From: Dendrophyllia cribrosa
Lineage: Eukaryota; Cnidaria; Anthozoa; Scleractinia; Dendrophylliidae
NCBI GenBank assembly: GCA_024195265.1
Contig: JAJLRJ010000002.1
Coordinates: forward strand, 21,033,570-21,097,569
Length of the DNA stretch: 64,000 nucleotides
Direction: 5' to 3'
Made by a program: the position numbers and the translations under genes. Position 1 is the stretch's first letter, and the number at the start of each line of letters is the position of its first letter. Of this stretch, positions 37,985 to 50,025 are shown piece after piece. The notes under the pieces are model-generated. The model was given only the letters and a program-made list of their open reading frames with translations. It made no database searches and was not told the DNA's origin.

Positions 37985-39370
37985 GGCGTTGCGTGTCGAT
38001 TTTTAAACTGATGTATTAATGTATCAGGACATAAATATTTTATTGATGGAAAGAGCCATTACTTACATATGTCAGCTTTTCAATTGCAGATAAATATTCA
38101 AGTAAAAGCTGAGATAAAGCCAAATGACAGTTCGAACCGGCAGAGGGACGGACGCTTCTACCACGATTTAACCTTATGCTCTATAGCTGTTGGAGTTCAC
38201 AGAACTTGACTTCACTGCCCGGTCGAACGTTTTATATCCAAAATATATTGCACATCTCTCATTGAAGCTATGAATACAAACGACTGCTCCAACCAATCCG
38301 GATCAAATTCAACCATGGGAGGTGGCCAACTGTTGGTATGTGTTTCAGCACCGTTAGCCATCTTTAGCTTCGTATTTTACGCTATTATTTTCTGCCTTGG
38401 AGTGCCCGGGAATGCCTTTATTATTGCCACAGTTGTTAGAAATTCCAAGCTTCGCACACCATTCAACTACTTGGTGGTCAACTTCGCCATCTCGGATATC
38501 TGCGTTTTTATCTTTTCGTTGCCAATTGCTGTATTTGGTGAGTGTATTCCATGGCCGCTAGGCGAAATCGGTTGTCGTTTATTACGTCCCTCATTTCTTG
38601 TTTTCACCGGTGTGTCTGTATGCACAATGATGACACTGAGTTTTGAAAGATACCGGGCTGTGACAAAACCCTTAGCACCAAAACTCGCATCTAAAGCTGC
38701 AGTGCGAGTCATCGCTTTAATCTGGATTTTGGCGGTCTTAATATTTGGTCTTCCAAGATCCTTTGTGTTTGGATTAACCACAAAGAAAGGAACTCTCCAA
38801 TGTGATCCAGTTGTTAAAAATGTTATCATTGGAATAACTACAAAAATATGGCGTATTCTGTCCACTTTGGCCGCACCCAGCATTGTTGTTTGTTGCACAT
38901 ATATTCCAGTTATGCGCAAACTCAGACGTGAACTCGATGCCATTGAAAATGCTTATGCATCACGTGATATGGCAATGTCACGTTTTAAGAGAAACGCCAA
39001 AACGATGCACCTTTTAGTTACAATCATAATAGGTTTTGTTGTTTGTTTTCTCCCATTCAACGTGATCATTACAATTGATGATCTCATTCCTGCTTATCAG
39101 GAGTGGCCTTACAATGAAACGGTTGAAAGTATGACCCGGATGTTACAAGTGTCTCACAGCTGCTTCAATCCCATCATCCTCTGCTTAATGAGCCTTGATT
39201 TTCGCCACGCTTTGACAAAATGTTTCCCAAAATCCTTAAAGGGCGGTAAAAAGGTGTATTCATTATCAGACACCCAACAAGTGACAAGTGGTGCAAGTGA
39301 CAACTCCACTTGCACCACATGTACAGTATTAAGTTATCATTCTCTTGATACCAGTTTGTAGCAAGGTCGC
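37985..39370 (+). repeat. Segmental duplication, copy 2 (contains a GPCR)
   Basis: Counterpart of 33290-34680. Confidence 0.85.
38270..39361 (+). CDS. Rhodopsin-class GPCR (orphan), duplicate B
   Basis: 363 aa, intronless. Starts MNTNDCSNQSGSNST with three or so N-glycosylation sequons. Class-A motifs are as in duplicate A: PGNAF, NFAISD (TM2), ERY after TM3, CFLPFN (TM6), SCFNPIILCLM (TM7). Differences from A lie in TM2 (L to F), intracellular loop 3 (GC to EN, K to R, V to A, R to H), TM6 and the C-tail, which has a longer CTTCTVLSY end. Loop 3 changes could alter G-protein coupling, an inference. Both copies are undamaged, so both may be expressed. Confidence 0.92.
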   Translation: MNTNDCSNQSGSNSTMGGGQLLVCVSAPLAIFSFVFYAIIFCLGVPGNAFIIATVVRNSKLRTPFNYLVVNFAISDICVFIFSLPIAVFGECIPWPLGEIGCRLLRPSFLVFTGVSVCTMMTLSFERYRAVTKPLAPKLASKAAVRVIALIWILAVLIFGLPRSFVFGLTTKKGTLQCDPVVKNVIIGITTKIWRILSTLAAPSIVVCCTYIPVMRKLRRELDAIENAYASRDMAMSRFKRNAKTMHLLVTIIIGFVVCFLPFNVIITIDDLIPAYQEWPYNETVESMTRMLQVSHSCFNPIILCLMSLDFRHALTKCFPKSLKGGKKVYSLSDTQQVTSGASDNSTCTTCTVLSYHSLDTSL

Positions 39371-39870
39371 GCATGAGCATTATCTGAAAACATAATCAAC
39401 ATTGACCAAGTCAATTATCGTTATCAGTTTTATTTGCTGATGTTGCACATATAAACGCTTGGGAGGCCAAGGCTTTTTAGAACTGATGATGCATTTTTTT
39501 ATTTCTTATGACATGCATGTGATGTTTTTATGGCAACCAAGTTTAATAGGCATATGGAATGAGTTCCTATATAGAGGTCATTTTCTGGAAACAAAAAAAT
39601 AATTATAGAAGCCCGATACAATTGACGTCATATGACGTCATCATCGACACGTATGGCTGTAAAAAAAACATCAGGGGTTAAAATATCTTCCCCTCGACTT
39701 GTACAATCTTGGGGTATAAATTTTCTTATACGCCCGATGGTGGAGATAAAGTCCGGTGACAACGGTTTCGCATGCATAAAAAACATGGAGAAAGTGGTAT
39801 AAATAATTTATCCGAGTTTTCAAGTGTTGGTTTTATGTCATCGACGGGCCGGGTAGAGTTTGGTTTCCAA
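39362..39870. other. 3' flank of GPCR B, no gene
   Basis: Includes a TGACGTCATATGACGTCATC palindromic motif near 39625. Nothing coding. Confidence 0.4.
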
Positions 39871-39879
39871 AACGACAAA

Positions 39880-40215
39880 ATGAATGATCAAATGGCCTAA
39901 CCATTTCAAATGTGTCAGATTACCTATCCGGTCCAGCTGACTACATATCCATGATCCCTCTGGTTTAAATCATTTAAAGTCAAATGGCCCTACTGGTTAC
40001 ACTGACTTAAATGGGCCAACCGGACCAAATAGATCAAAGCCGCTTGAATGACCCAATTGGCCAAACAGTCTTGAATGACAGCCGAATTGACCCAACCAGC
40101 TAAAATGACCAAAACAGCTCAAATCAACTATGTAGTTGGTGAAAATGACCCAAATGTCCGAACTGGTTCAACTGACTCAAATGGTCCAGCCAATGCCCAA
40201 CTGGATCAAAGCATT
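39880..40215. repeat. Degenerate minisatellite-like tract
   Basis: Irregular repeats of AAATGGCCCAACYGG-like words (e.g. AAATGGGCCAACCGGACCAA and TTGAATGACCCAATTGGCCA) span about 330 bp. The period is about 15-18 bp and highly diverged. Confidence 0.6.
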
Positions 40216-42286
40216 TGAATGATCTACTTACTTCGCAATGATCGCAAAGACGAATCGTGGAACGAGTTGTACAAGGCAACAGTATCTATTTCACAAAAGT
40301 ACGGTGCTGCAATATCCAAACCCACTGACAAGCTAGATAAATATGAGTTAATATCGCATCGGCAAATTGTCTCTGCAGAGGGATTTTTGGCATTTGGTGC
40401 AAAGAGAAGACTTGACTCAGGTGTACTCGATGTCAACGATAAAAACTAGGCTCAGTAGATTATTTTGCGCTAGCTTATATTCATAAACAGGACGCGTTTT
40501 TGAACAATGACTGGACAAAGTTCTGGTAAGAGGAGGATGGTACCTAATGTCAAGTCACGTGATCTACAACAACACTCGTGATGTATTACATCATCATATC
40601 AATTTAAACGAAACAATTCGAGGCGTTTGTTTGATGTTTTATCGCACTATATAGACCACTATCGTTTAGGTCTCGTCGCTGAGTGTCGGGCTAAAAGCAA
40701 AAGGGTTAGGTTCTGTCAATGAAAGCATCTTATCTTCAGTCACAGCGGCTAATTTAACTGGAAAGCGAAATACAATTATCCAAAAATAATTATGCAAGAC
40801 TCTTACTGGTTAAATAGTACTTACTTAGGCAGCACGTATACAAGACTGATGGCATTTGGCTCACCTTTGAAGCTTTTATAACAGGAAACAGAAACAAAAA
40901 TATGAAAGGTCAACCACGTTACCAGGGTCTCTATCCTTCCCGCCTTCTAAGTGATGTTTCTAGGGGACAAGGATTTAGGTAACAATATTAACAAGAGTAA
41001 TCACCTGTCGGGGTATAATGTCGTGAGAAACATTTATACGTTACCCGGTAGTAAGGCTGAATAGAATAGACCTAAAATTAATATAGCCTATTGATTTGTC
41101 GGGAAAGGGAAGAAAATAAATATTTTATCAACATGCTAATGTTTTGTTAGCCGATCGCAATTACCTAAATGGCTCCATTGTTTTAGAACATATACAATGG
41201 AGCCATTAGCGAAGGTATTGATATTTGTTGCTCGATAGAAAAGTCAAATACGTACCCTTTGGTCTTGGAATTGAGCTTCAAGATTGTAAGGGTTAGCGCT
41301 GAATTAAGTAGAGAAACTCATATGTTTTGTACGTTTGGGAAATAAGTGATTTATCAGGTATATAATGCCACATAAATCGACATAAATCCAAATAAATCCA
41401 ATTGCTCCAACAATCTCAAATTGAACAAATTGTGTAGAGTGGATGGAAATAACATTGCGGCAACGGTAATGTAAAGCTAATGAACGGCTGATAAAGACAT
41501 TTTCTGTGCCCAATTTACGTTGCCATTCACACAACTTAATTAAGCAAGCTCAAAAGATCTGAAAATTATTTGCATTCTAATCTGCTGAAAAAAGATGCCT
41601 TATTGAGTTGAAAGCTTGTTAAATTGTTATTCAGCACGTCAGTTGTCCAGGGCGGGTGTACTCAATAACGTTCCATACGTACGGGGAGGCTTCGCCCTGA
41701 GGTTCAACCCCTTTCACTTTCACATAATGTAATTTGTGATTACACCGTACTATCATAAATTACTATTTTGCCGGCACGTATCAGAGGTCTGGGGAGGGTG
41801 TTAGCGCGCAGTGAGTCATGGGATTCGAGTTTGTAATTTGGAGCCGTTAGTAAGGTGTGACATTCTACGGTCAGCCTTCGCAGTGCTAGGTTCACTTTCG
41901 TTTTGTTTTCATTTATTTCTAATCAGGTTTAACTATGCTTAGCTATTGTTACTTGCGTGTTTATGGATGTTTATAGTTTAGTTTAGTTTTTACCATACCC
42001 TAAAACCCCAAGGGTTGCACCACTGCTTTGGTCGGGGGTACACGTTCCCCGTGTTTTTTCCACTTGCTGGTTTTTTGGGGTTTTCGTGTCCGGCTTTGGT
42101 GCTCTAATTTTCGCTAGATGCTTTGTAGTTGTGTTTATTTGCTTATACGTTTAATAAATGGCACTGTGGCTTGGCTGGCACACGCGCCCATATCTGACAA
42201 CTGTTGTTTTCTGTGTACCGTTTGAGTAGTGTAGGCAAAATCCAACTTTTACCAAAGTGATACCCCTTTCACATAAATGACAAAAA
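40216..42286. other. No supported gene
   Basis: The 76-aa frame at 40219-40449 has no recognisable domain. A short palindrome GGCTCCATTGT...ACAATGGAGCC lies at about 41170-41209. Confidence 0.4.
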
Positions 42287-42329
42287 TTGTACCTCTATCT
42301 AATACCTCAAAGATACGCCAAATACTACG

Positions 42330-42640
42330 CCAAATATTTTGTTGTTTGTTTTCTTCCATTCAACTTGATCATTCTTGCTTATCAAGAGTGGCCTCACAAT
42401 GAAACGGTTGAAAGTATAACCCGGATGTTACAAGTGTCTCACAGCTGCGTCAATCCCATCATCCTCTGTTTAATGAGCCTTGATTTTCGCCACGCTTTGA
42501 CAAAATGTTTTCCACAACGCTTCAAAAGCGGAAAAAGGTGTATTCATTATTAGACACCCAACAAGTGACAAGTGGTGCAAGTGACAACTTCACTTGCATC
42601 ACAGTAAGTTGTCAGTCTCTTGATACCAGTTTGTAGCAAG
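42330..42640 (+). pseudogene. 3' fragment of a GPCR of the duplicate A/B type
   Basis: Reads FVVCFLPFNLI (TM6), with an internal deletion in extracellular loop 3, then YQEWPHNETVESI and SCVNPIILCLM (TM7). A frameshift in the A-run of GCGGAAAAAGG (about 42529-42537) precedes the tail. Homology runs past the family stop into CTTGATACCAGTTTGTAGCA. No TM1-TM5. Confidence 0.88.
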
Positions 42641-42986
42641 TTTGCGTATTAAGTAATTTTCATTTTTCGTCTAAGTTAGCTGCGTGATTAGTTGAATTAG
42701 CTCGTGCTTTACATAAATGTCCTTTCCTAGTTTGATTCAACAAACTGAAAACATTGGGGTAATAAACCAGTACCTAAGTCAGTTTAGTCAACGTTGTGTA
42801 GGCTTAAAACCTAGAAGACCGATCAGAAAAGTGTCTGAAAAATATACCCATATGTACTTATTCGAGGTGTTATTGGACGTTTTCTCTGTGGGACCTTTAT
42901 TTTGACTTGCATGTTTGGCATTTTATCCGCTAGGCCAAGTGATAGAGGTGTACAAGCCATGACAGAGTCTGAACTCACGCAAGTGG

Positions 42987-43059
42987 GCCCGGTTAGCTCA
43001 GTCGGTAGAGCATCAGACTTTTAATCTGAGGTTTATGGGTTCAAGTCCCATATGGGGCG
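42987..43059 (+). tRNA. tRNA-Lys (anticodon UUU), slightly diverged
   Basis: 73 nt; same D-arm, anticodon arm (CUUUUAA) and T-arm as the gene at 432-504. The variable region is GGTTT instead of GGGTC. The 3' acceptor strand is ATGGGGC, giving one mismatch (G5:G68). Its flanks do not match the other two units, so it is an independent locus. Probably functional but weakened. Confidence 0.85.
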
Positions 43060-43619
43060 AAAACTGATACTGTTTGGTTTCGCCAAAATTTTATTTCCAT
43101 GAAATATCGGAAAATGATTGCTCTGATTGTTTTGGATATCAGTGCAATGCATCTTATTCAATAATTGTCGATAAATAGTTTTAAAGTATACACAAATTGT
43201 AAATGCTATGTCATTTCAAAATTGGGAGTCGACTTTTTTGTAGCTCGTTTAGAGAATGAGGCGCATCTGCTAATGTAAGACAATTAAAACTGCAAACAAG
43301 TGAATAGGGGGTGGGGGAAACAGAGTGAAAATGGGTAAGATAAGGAGGGGGCGGCGGACAATGGCGTACAGTGGCAAGTCTTATTGTACTCTAAATTGCT
43401 TGAAACGGTACTTCACCAACTCCAAACTGCAAGGAAATTGTTAGAAGCAGAAACAATGATAAGGATAGTATAATATTTACTACAGCGTCATTAACTTTTA
43501 TGTCACACTCTATAACTACTATTTGTGTGCACATGGTCTACCATGCAACCAAATGAAATTGTTTTTTAATCTGTTGTAACCTTCTTCATCAGCTGATGTA
43601 TTTCTGTAGTATTCAATAG

Positions 43620-43758
43620 AGCGTTTTCACTCAGCCCCGTGAGACTCAAATGACAAAGGCCATGGCAGCCATGTTGGTGTTCCTAACAAAAGAAGTTAAT
43701 TAAAATTCTTTTGCACGGGAACACCAATATGGCGGCTATGACGTCAAGTGAAAACGCT
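43620..43758. mobile_element. MITE family A, copy 1 (foldback)
   Basis: Ends AGCGTTTTCACT...AGTGAAAACGCT; inner arms CCATGGCAGCCATGTTGGTG and CACCAATATGGCGGCTATG. A second copy is at 58086-58233. Confidence 0.85.
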
Positions 43759-44642
43759 ATATTATCTCGAACATGAAAACTTTCTGTTAAGTGAAGGTTG
43801 CCATAAGATAAATATCACTGAAGTCACCTAGAATTTTGACTGGAGTTTTTGCCATGGGTGCAAAAAGAATATATACCTTGATGCAAATGGTGTTAAGGTG
43901 ACGAGGGGCTAGCCAGTACAACACTGCAGTATAGTTTTCTAACCCTTTCTGTCTAATCTGCTCACCAGCCCTTGGAGAAGAACATCGGATGTAAGTTTTT
44001 AATCGATTCATTAAAGAGCACCTGTGATCAAATTTTTAATTTTCATTTTTTTCCCATTTTCGTTTACTATTAGACTTGCTTACTAGTCTTGCCAAATTTC
44101 AATCCATTACTAATATCAGAAGTCATTTTATTTTAACATTTATTTCCGAGAATTTACGGCCGCCATTAATCAACCTAAATGTTCCAAGGCTTGGTTGCGA
44201 ATGGGAGAAAGTGACGTCAAAGACTCAAACATACCTCACGGGTTGAAATTATAATAACAATCAGCATAGAACATTGCACGAAGAACAAGTCCAAACTTTT
44301 TGTTGCTTTTCGCATGATCATAAACTTTCGATTTCTGAGTGAATACAGAAATATATAGGAAAAAAGGTGTGAAAGATAAGATAGATTACAACATATACAA
44401 AAATTAATAAAACTGCTAAAAATATAATTAAGAAAGATTAAAAATTGCCCGTAGAGATTTAACCACTCCCTTCCCCCAACACAACATTAATAGGTAATTT
44501 TTTTCCATGTGGATATTTTAGAAATTTCTAGTAATTATATTTTGTCCTCGTAGGAGGTAAGAATTGATCTTCTGAGCCCAAATTATTCGCTGAGCAACGG
44601 AAGTCTTATTTTCGACCGCGAGGCGAGAGTTCGAACCCTACT
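43759..44642. other. No gene recognised
   Basis: Intergenic AT-rich DNA between the MITE and a tandem repeat. Confidence 0.4.
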
Positions 44643-45488
44643 GAGCAAAACTAAAAAACAAACGTGGCTTCGTGTAGTTTCATCTCATTTTGTGGTGTAT
44701 ACTCAGTTGGTCTTGATGTGGATAACTCTAATATAAATCACTCTCATTAACTATTTTAAATATTTTTTGTGCTCCTGAGCCTCAGTTATTTGAAACGAAG
44801 TAAATTTATATTTTCCTGTTTAGTTTAAATTCAAAGTGAGATTAAACTTACTTTCAGGTAAGATTGTTGTGTTCAAAGTAAAATGAATATAAATCTAAGG
44901 GACATTTTCAAGCTGAGTGTGAGCAAAACTAATAAACAATAGCGGCTGCGTGTAGTTTCATCTCATCTTGTGGTTTATGCCCAGTTGGTGATTATGTCGA
45001 GAACTCGTCGATTTATTTTAAAACTCTAATATAAATTACTCTCATTAATCATCTTAAATTTTTATTGTGCTCCTGACCCTCAGTTATTACAAAGGAATTA
45101 AATTTATATTTCCGATTTAGTTTAAATTCAAAGTAAAATTAAGTTTACTTTTTTGTAAGATTGTTGCTGTTCAAAGTGAAATGAATATAAAATCTAAGAG
45201 ACATTTTCAAATTCAGTCTGAGAAAAACTAAGAAAAAAACGTGGCTTCCTGTAGTGGGGTTTCATCTCATCTTGTGGGTTTATGCCCGGTTGGTGTTTTA
45301 AAACACTCTAATATAAATTACCCTCATTAATCATTTTAAATGTTTGTTGTGCTCCTAAGCCTCAGTTATTACAATTAAGAATATAATTTATATTTCCGCT
45401 TTCAGTTTCAATTCAAAGCAAGATTAAATTTACTGTGTTCAAAGTAAAATGAATATAAATCTAAGATTAAGAGACATTTTAAAACTGA
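44643..45488. repeat. Three-unit tandem repeat, about 288 bp
   Basis: Units start at 44643, 44931 and 45220 (GAGCAAAACTAA or GAGAAAAACTAAG), each with GTAGTTTCATCTCAT, CTAATATAAATCACTCTCAT, GTGCTCCTGAGCCTCAGTTA and AAAATGAATATAAATCTAAG. The third unit is shorter and has lost part of its end. It lies just past the 3' end of the minus-strand GPCR at 45637. Confidence 0.88.
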
Positions 45489-45636
45489 GCCTTACATTCT
45501 GTCGCAGTCCTTCAGTGCATGTATCACAGAGATAATAAGGGCGCGAGATTGTATAAATGACTAAACTCCTTCTTATGTAGATGTCTTTAGAATTTATTCA
45601 AACCTTCCATTGCACTTGAACGTGATATAAGAAAAA

Positions 45637-46674
45637 CTAACATGTTCCAACTGAAGCCGTTCTTCTTGTATGCATTGACATCGTATCGAAGTCAGACATC
45701 AATTGGCGCTGTTTTCCACAACATATGACCTTTTTTATCGCTTCTTTAAGTTCGCGGTTATACCGGGTCAAAACAATAGGATTTATGGCTGAGTTAGCAA
45801 ACATTAGACACAAGAACAAGCGCATAAGAATGGCGGGAACGCGAGACTTGAACTTGCTGATGGTCAATACGATAAAAAACGGCATCCAACAAAGGATCCA
45901 AAATCCAATCAGAATGGCCACCATTTTTCCAGCCTTTTTTTCTCGCAGCGAGTTCGCTCGTTGCCGTGAGCCACAAGCTGTTTCTCTGGGTTGCGCAACT
46001 TCTAAAGCAGATATCTTTCTTGCTTGAGTTCTAGCGATAATGTATATACGGTAATAGGAAAAGGAGATGAGTATTGCAGGAATAAAAAACCAAAACAGCC
46101 ACTCGGCACTCATGTAAATAACTTCGTTGATAAAGTGCTCACCGGACGGTTTTGTGGTTGAGCATACAACTCCTTCGGGGCGCCAAATAAGTGGTGGGAA
46201 GGCGAGACAAAACGCCGCTATCCAGACAACCAGCACCATAGCGGCTGAACGGTGGACAGTTAAGTAATGGTTGAAATGGAGCGGGTAGCGAATGGAAATA
46301 TAACGCACTACAGTCATGGCTGTGAGATTGAACACCGAAGCGGCGCCAAAAAGCACACCGCTTAGCAGGATGATGTAACAAATTGAAGCATGAGGCGGTC
46401 GAAAATCTGTTACAACTTTTTCGGTCGCTTGATAAACTATATCTGTACAGGCTAACAACAGATCTGCTGCTGCAAGACTAGCAACGAAGGCATTGCGTAG
46501 GTTGTGGAGATTTCGCTTTGAGTAAATGACGTATATAAGAAGACCGTTTCCTACGATCGCAAAAGCAGTCAAGCCAAAGAGTAGAATAGCTTCAAGGACT
46601 TTTACAACAGGAATACGGAAGTCGCGGTTCGAAATATCACTAGAGTTAAGATTGGAAATGTTTTGAGTCGCCAT
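45637..46674 (-). CDS. Rhodopsin-class GPCR, amine/melatonin-like orphan
   Basis: 345 aa, seven TM, intronless. N-terminal sequons N5 and N10. N43 in VGNGLLIYVI (TM1), D71 in SLAAADLLLA (TM2), C99, VRY at 123-125 where DRY or ERY is usual, CWMPFF in TM6, and SAINPIVLTRYNRELK in TM7/helix 8 with NPIVL replacing NPxxY. Loop 3 is basic (RQRANSLREKKAGK). The TM6 and TM7 signatures are closest to aminergic/melatonin-type receptors, but the ligand cannot be assigned. It belongs to a different subgroup from the other GPCRs here. Confidence 0.9.
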   Translation of the reverse strand: MATQNISNLNSSDISNRDFRIPVVKVLEAILLFGLTAFAIVGNGLLIYVIYSKRNLHNLRNAFVASLAAADLLLACTDIVYQATEKVVTDFRPPHASICYIILLSGVLFGAASVFNLTAMTVVRYISIRYPLHFNHYLTVHRSAAMVLVVWIAAFCLAFPPLIWRPEGVVCSTTKPSGEHFINEVIYMSAEWLFWFFIPAILISFSYYRIYIIARTQARKISALEVAQPRETACGSRQRANSLREKKAGKMVAILIGFWILCWMPFFIVLTISKFKSRVPAILMRLFLCLMFANSAINPIVLTRYNRELKEAIKKVICCGKQRQLMSDFDTMSMHTRRTASVGTC

Positions 46675-49600
46675 GTCAATGTCCGTTCTTCATCCAACTT
46701 CAAACGCAACAATATACTGGGCGTTAATCATCAAGCAGACCACTTATTACTCGTTCCTTGAAATAACTTACGGCTACGCCGGAGCTCAAACAAGTTTCTG
46801 GATTGGTCGAAATATCAGTTTTGATAAAATGATCGACATTCACTGTTTGAAACATCAAATTTGTATGGTTCCCTTATTTGATGCTGCATGCTGTGACTTG
46901 CACGGGAAAAGTTGAATGGCCTTTGGAAATAAGATTTAAGCTTTTGTATTACAAGGGACAATCTTAACGACGAGGTCAAACAGTGAAATGATGATAGCCC
47001 AACTCAACGTAATTGAAATATTAAACAAACAGGTGTATTTTCCATCTAACGCGCTGAATTTATTCAGACAAACCAGAAAAAAAATGATTGTAAAACCATA
47101 CACAGAGTTAAAAATTAGACGAAGTTTTAATAAACTTTTATTTATACACATGCAGTTCATGTTGACGTTTTCTTTAATCAGTAGGAGACATTTCCCGGCC
47201 TCTCGTGATCTAAAGGACCGCAGTCAAGTTATTTAATAGAATTCCAAATCATCCTCTATGACTATCATTTTTGTTCAAAAACCTGAGTCACAGATGGGTA
47301 TGGTACAATAAAGAAAAATTGTCACCTTGAAATAGGTGAGAATTTTTCGAACCACGTGGTCTGTTTAATAATTATAACAAAGTAAATAAATGTTTCGTTT
47401 TCCATCGCCGACCGACCCAACATTTTGGAAAAACGGATTTTCTGTCCGTCAAACAAAACTCTATGCAAATCATCTTGTCCCCTAGACTTGGTTTTCTTTA
47501 AGACACCTTTCACTGCTTTTTAGTAACCCATGTTAACACACACACCCAAGGCCACCCAACGAGAAATGTTAAGGGGAATGCCTGGAATAGCATTCTAATG
47601 TTTTTCCGTATCAGTTTAGTACCTTTAAAGAAGACTACGTGAAAGCTAAATAAATACACTTTGAGCTTTTCGGTTCATTTAACTGAATATTTCAGCATTA
47701 GAAAATTCTTGGGAAAGGTATCTTATTCCCCCGAATTTATCGGACTGCTTTTTTCTTTCCGACTGAAAATCTAAGCTGTCCGTATTTCGTACCCAAAACC
47801 GTAATTTTATCCCTACGAAAAGGGGTTAAATGTTTCGAATTTTGTTACGAAAGTTATGGGCGGGATTTTATTAAAGAAGCTCTAGTTTTTAGTCTTATTT
47901 TAGTAGGAATTTAAAAAGAGACTATAAGCTTTTTTACAGGAAGATTCGTTGGGTGTTCGAGACCTGTTAACATTTGATATCAAATGTAAAATGTTTGTGG
48001 ACGTCTTGATATATTCTCTTAACATCTGACAGGCAAATGCGGGTTTTACAGGAACTAAAAGTCAAACTCCCACACCTATTTCGTTTCTTTTTTCCCTTGT
48101 TTCTTTACTTTTATTTTTTGTTAACCAAGCCACTTTTACAACAGGGACGATGAAAACGAAATAAAATAATGCGGTGGCCTTGCTGGCCAGTTCAGTATAA
48201 CGAAAAAAACATTTCTGTATTTGGGGCGTTAGTAACAACACATGTCATGATAAATGCTAAATTTGGATCCCCTCGGTTTCCTTAATATTTCATGTCTTTG
48301 TTTTGAAAACAATTAGCACCGTTCATTTGAATACACTTTCATGGCTGTCGGTATCAGCAGTAATTTTCGTTAAAGGCTATTATCATGGCAACACAATGTT
48401 ACTGATTCCGATGAAATGATTCTGATTCATATTTATTCGTTACATGATTTTGGCCATGCTATTAATCATGAACAAGATTTGAAGATGTTTGAACGAAAGC
48501 TCCTTTTTTTGGCCCTTGTCTCAGTTGATATCAAAGTTAAACGACCTTGTGACGTCACTAGCTTTTTTCAAGTTTGTCGGTTCAATCCCCATTGAACCCC
48601 TTCAGTGATCGCGCTCAACGGAAAGCAACAAATCGAGGAAAACTAAATTAATTTTGAAGTAAAAAAAAATTAAAATCATAGACAACATTGTGTAAAACAG
48701 CAGTTTTGTTATGGTCGCAAGATCAGACCGCCATGAAGAGGGCCGGGATCAAACTAAGGACTCCAATGTATTCATTAGTTTTAAAAAAATCCATATTAGC
48801 TTTGTATTGCATAATATTTTGCTCTTGATCATCCATTCCAGAGTCTGCGAGAAATAAACTTCTCCATCTGAAATCAGGAGAATATAAAATGCTCATAAAA
48901 AAATACGCATTTAATTTACGTGGGAAGTACATAAAAACAAGAATCAGTGTCAGATAAGTAATTAAACTACGCAATGTCAGTAGACCTCATTACATATAGT
49001 GAATATAAAATGCTAAAAATATTAATTTACGAGGGATGCAAGTTTGAAGCTGTTTCAGGTGAAATATTAAACAACAAAGCCTTCAAGCCAAAATATACAA
49101 ATCTGTAAAAATGATAAGTCATCTTGAGGAGCGCTTTGAAAAGAAACGTTCTACCATGTTCAACTATGCTCATTGCCACTCAAACCAATGAAACAAACAA
49201 AGCTTCAAAACCGATAGAAAGCCCATAGACTTAATATACGTATTTTATTGCTGTGTTTGTCGTCCAGTCAAGCTGGCGTTAGAAACCATGATTGAAAAGG
49301 TCTATTTTTCACAGTCCCCCGGCAGCCAGTTATAAAAGAACAATAGCAACCAGTTTTGTTATGAAAAGAAAAGTTTATCATTGATCATGACTAACACTGA
49401 CTACTAAAGGCAGTGCTTGGCAGCTGGTGGTACCTGTGGAAACAACATGGCGAACCCGTCAACATTAGACATTACAAAAAAATTGCATCGAGGACCACTC
49501 AGTCTTCTTAGGATATATTTACCTATTTCCTCTTAGGAAATCTATTAAATCAAGCATTTGTTTAAAAGATTTAGGATTATCAAGAAATATCATGTGGATT

Positions 49601-50025
49601 CATTTGAAAATTCGACAAGAAATAGAATTTCGTTTGCCAAGTCACAAACTTAACACGTGCGTCTATGCACGCCGGCGTTTGGCCTTTAACCGGCAATGAT
49701 GATTAACTTCAAATATCTCCTTATAATATTCATACATTGTCAAGTAGACAGGTTATGAGAACAAGGAGTTTAATCAACTAGAATCTGTTACCTTGATGGT
49801 AACATTAAATTCTCAGAAACACCATAAATAGATATTTTTGGCAACCAGTGAGGAGATTTTATATTTTGAACTTGTTCGGTCTATCAAACTGACAAGTTAT
49901 TACATAATTAATAATAATCTCACAAAGATTATTGAAATAAAAAGGAATAATAACAAGTGAATATCACCGCTCTAGGGGAACTTTTTCTCCGGCTTTAAAG
50001 CCCAAACGTTTTAGTTTCTCTCATT
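46675..50025. other. Gene-free stretch upstream of the P4HTM-like gene
   Basis: No domain-bearing frame was found. Small ORFs (46673, 46936, 48723) look random. Confidence 0.4.

Noticed and set aside
40219..40449. 76-aa frame downstream of the minisatellite tract
   Set aside because: No recognisable domain, splice context or relative in the window.
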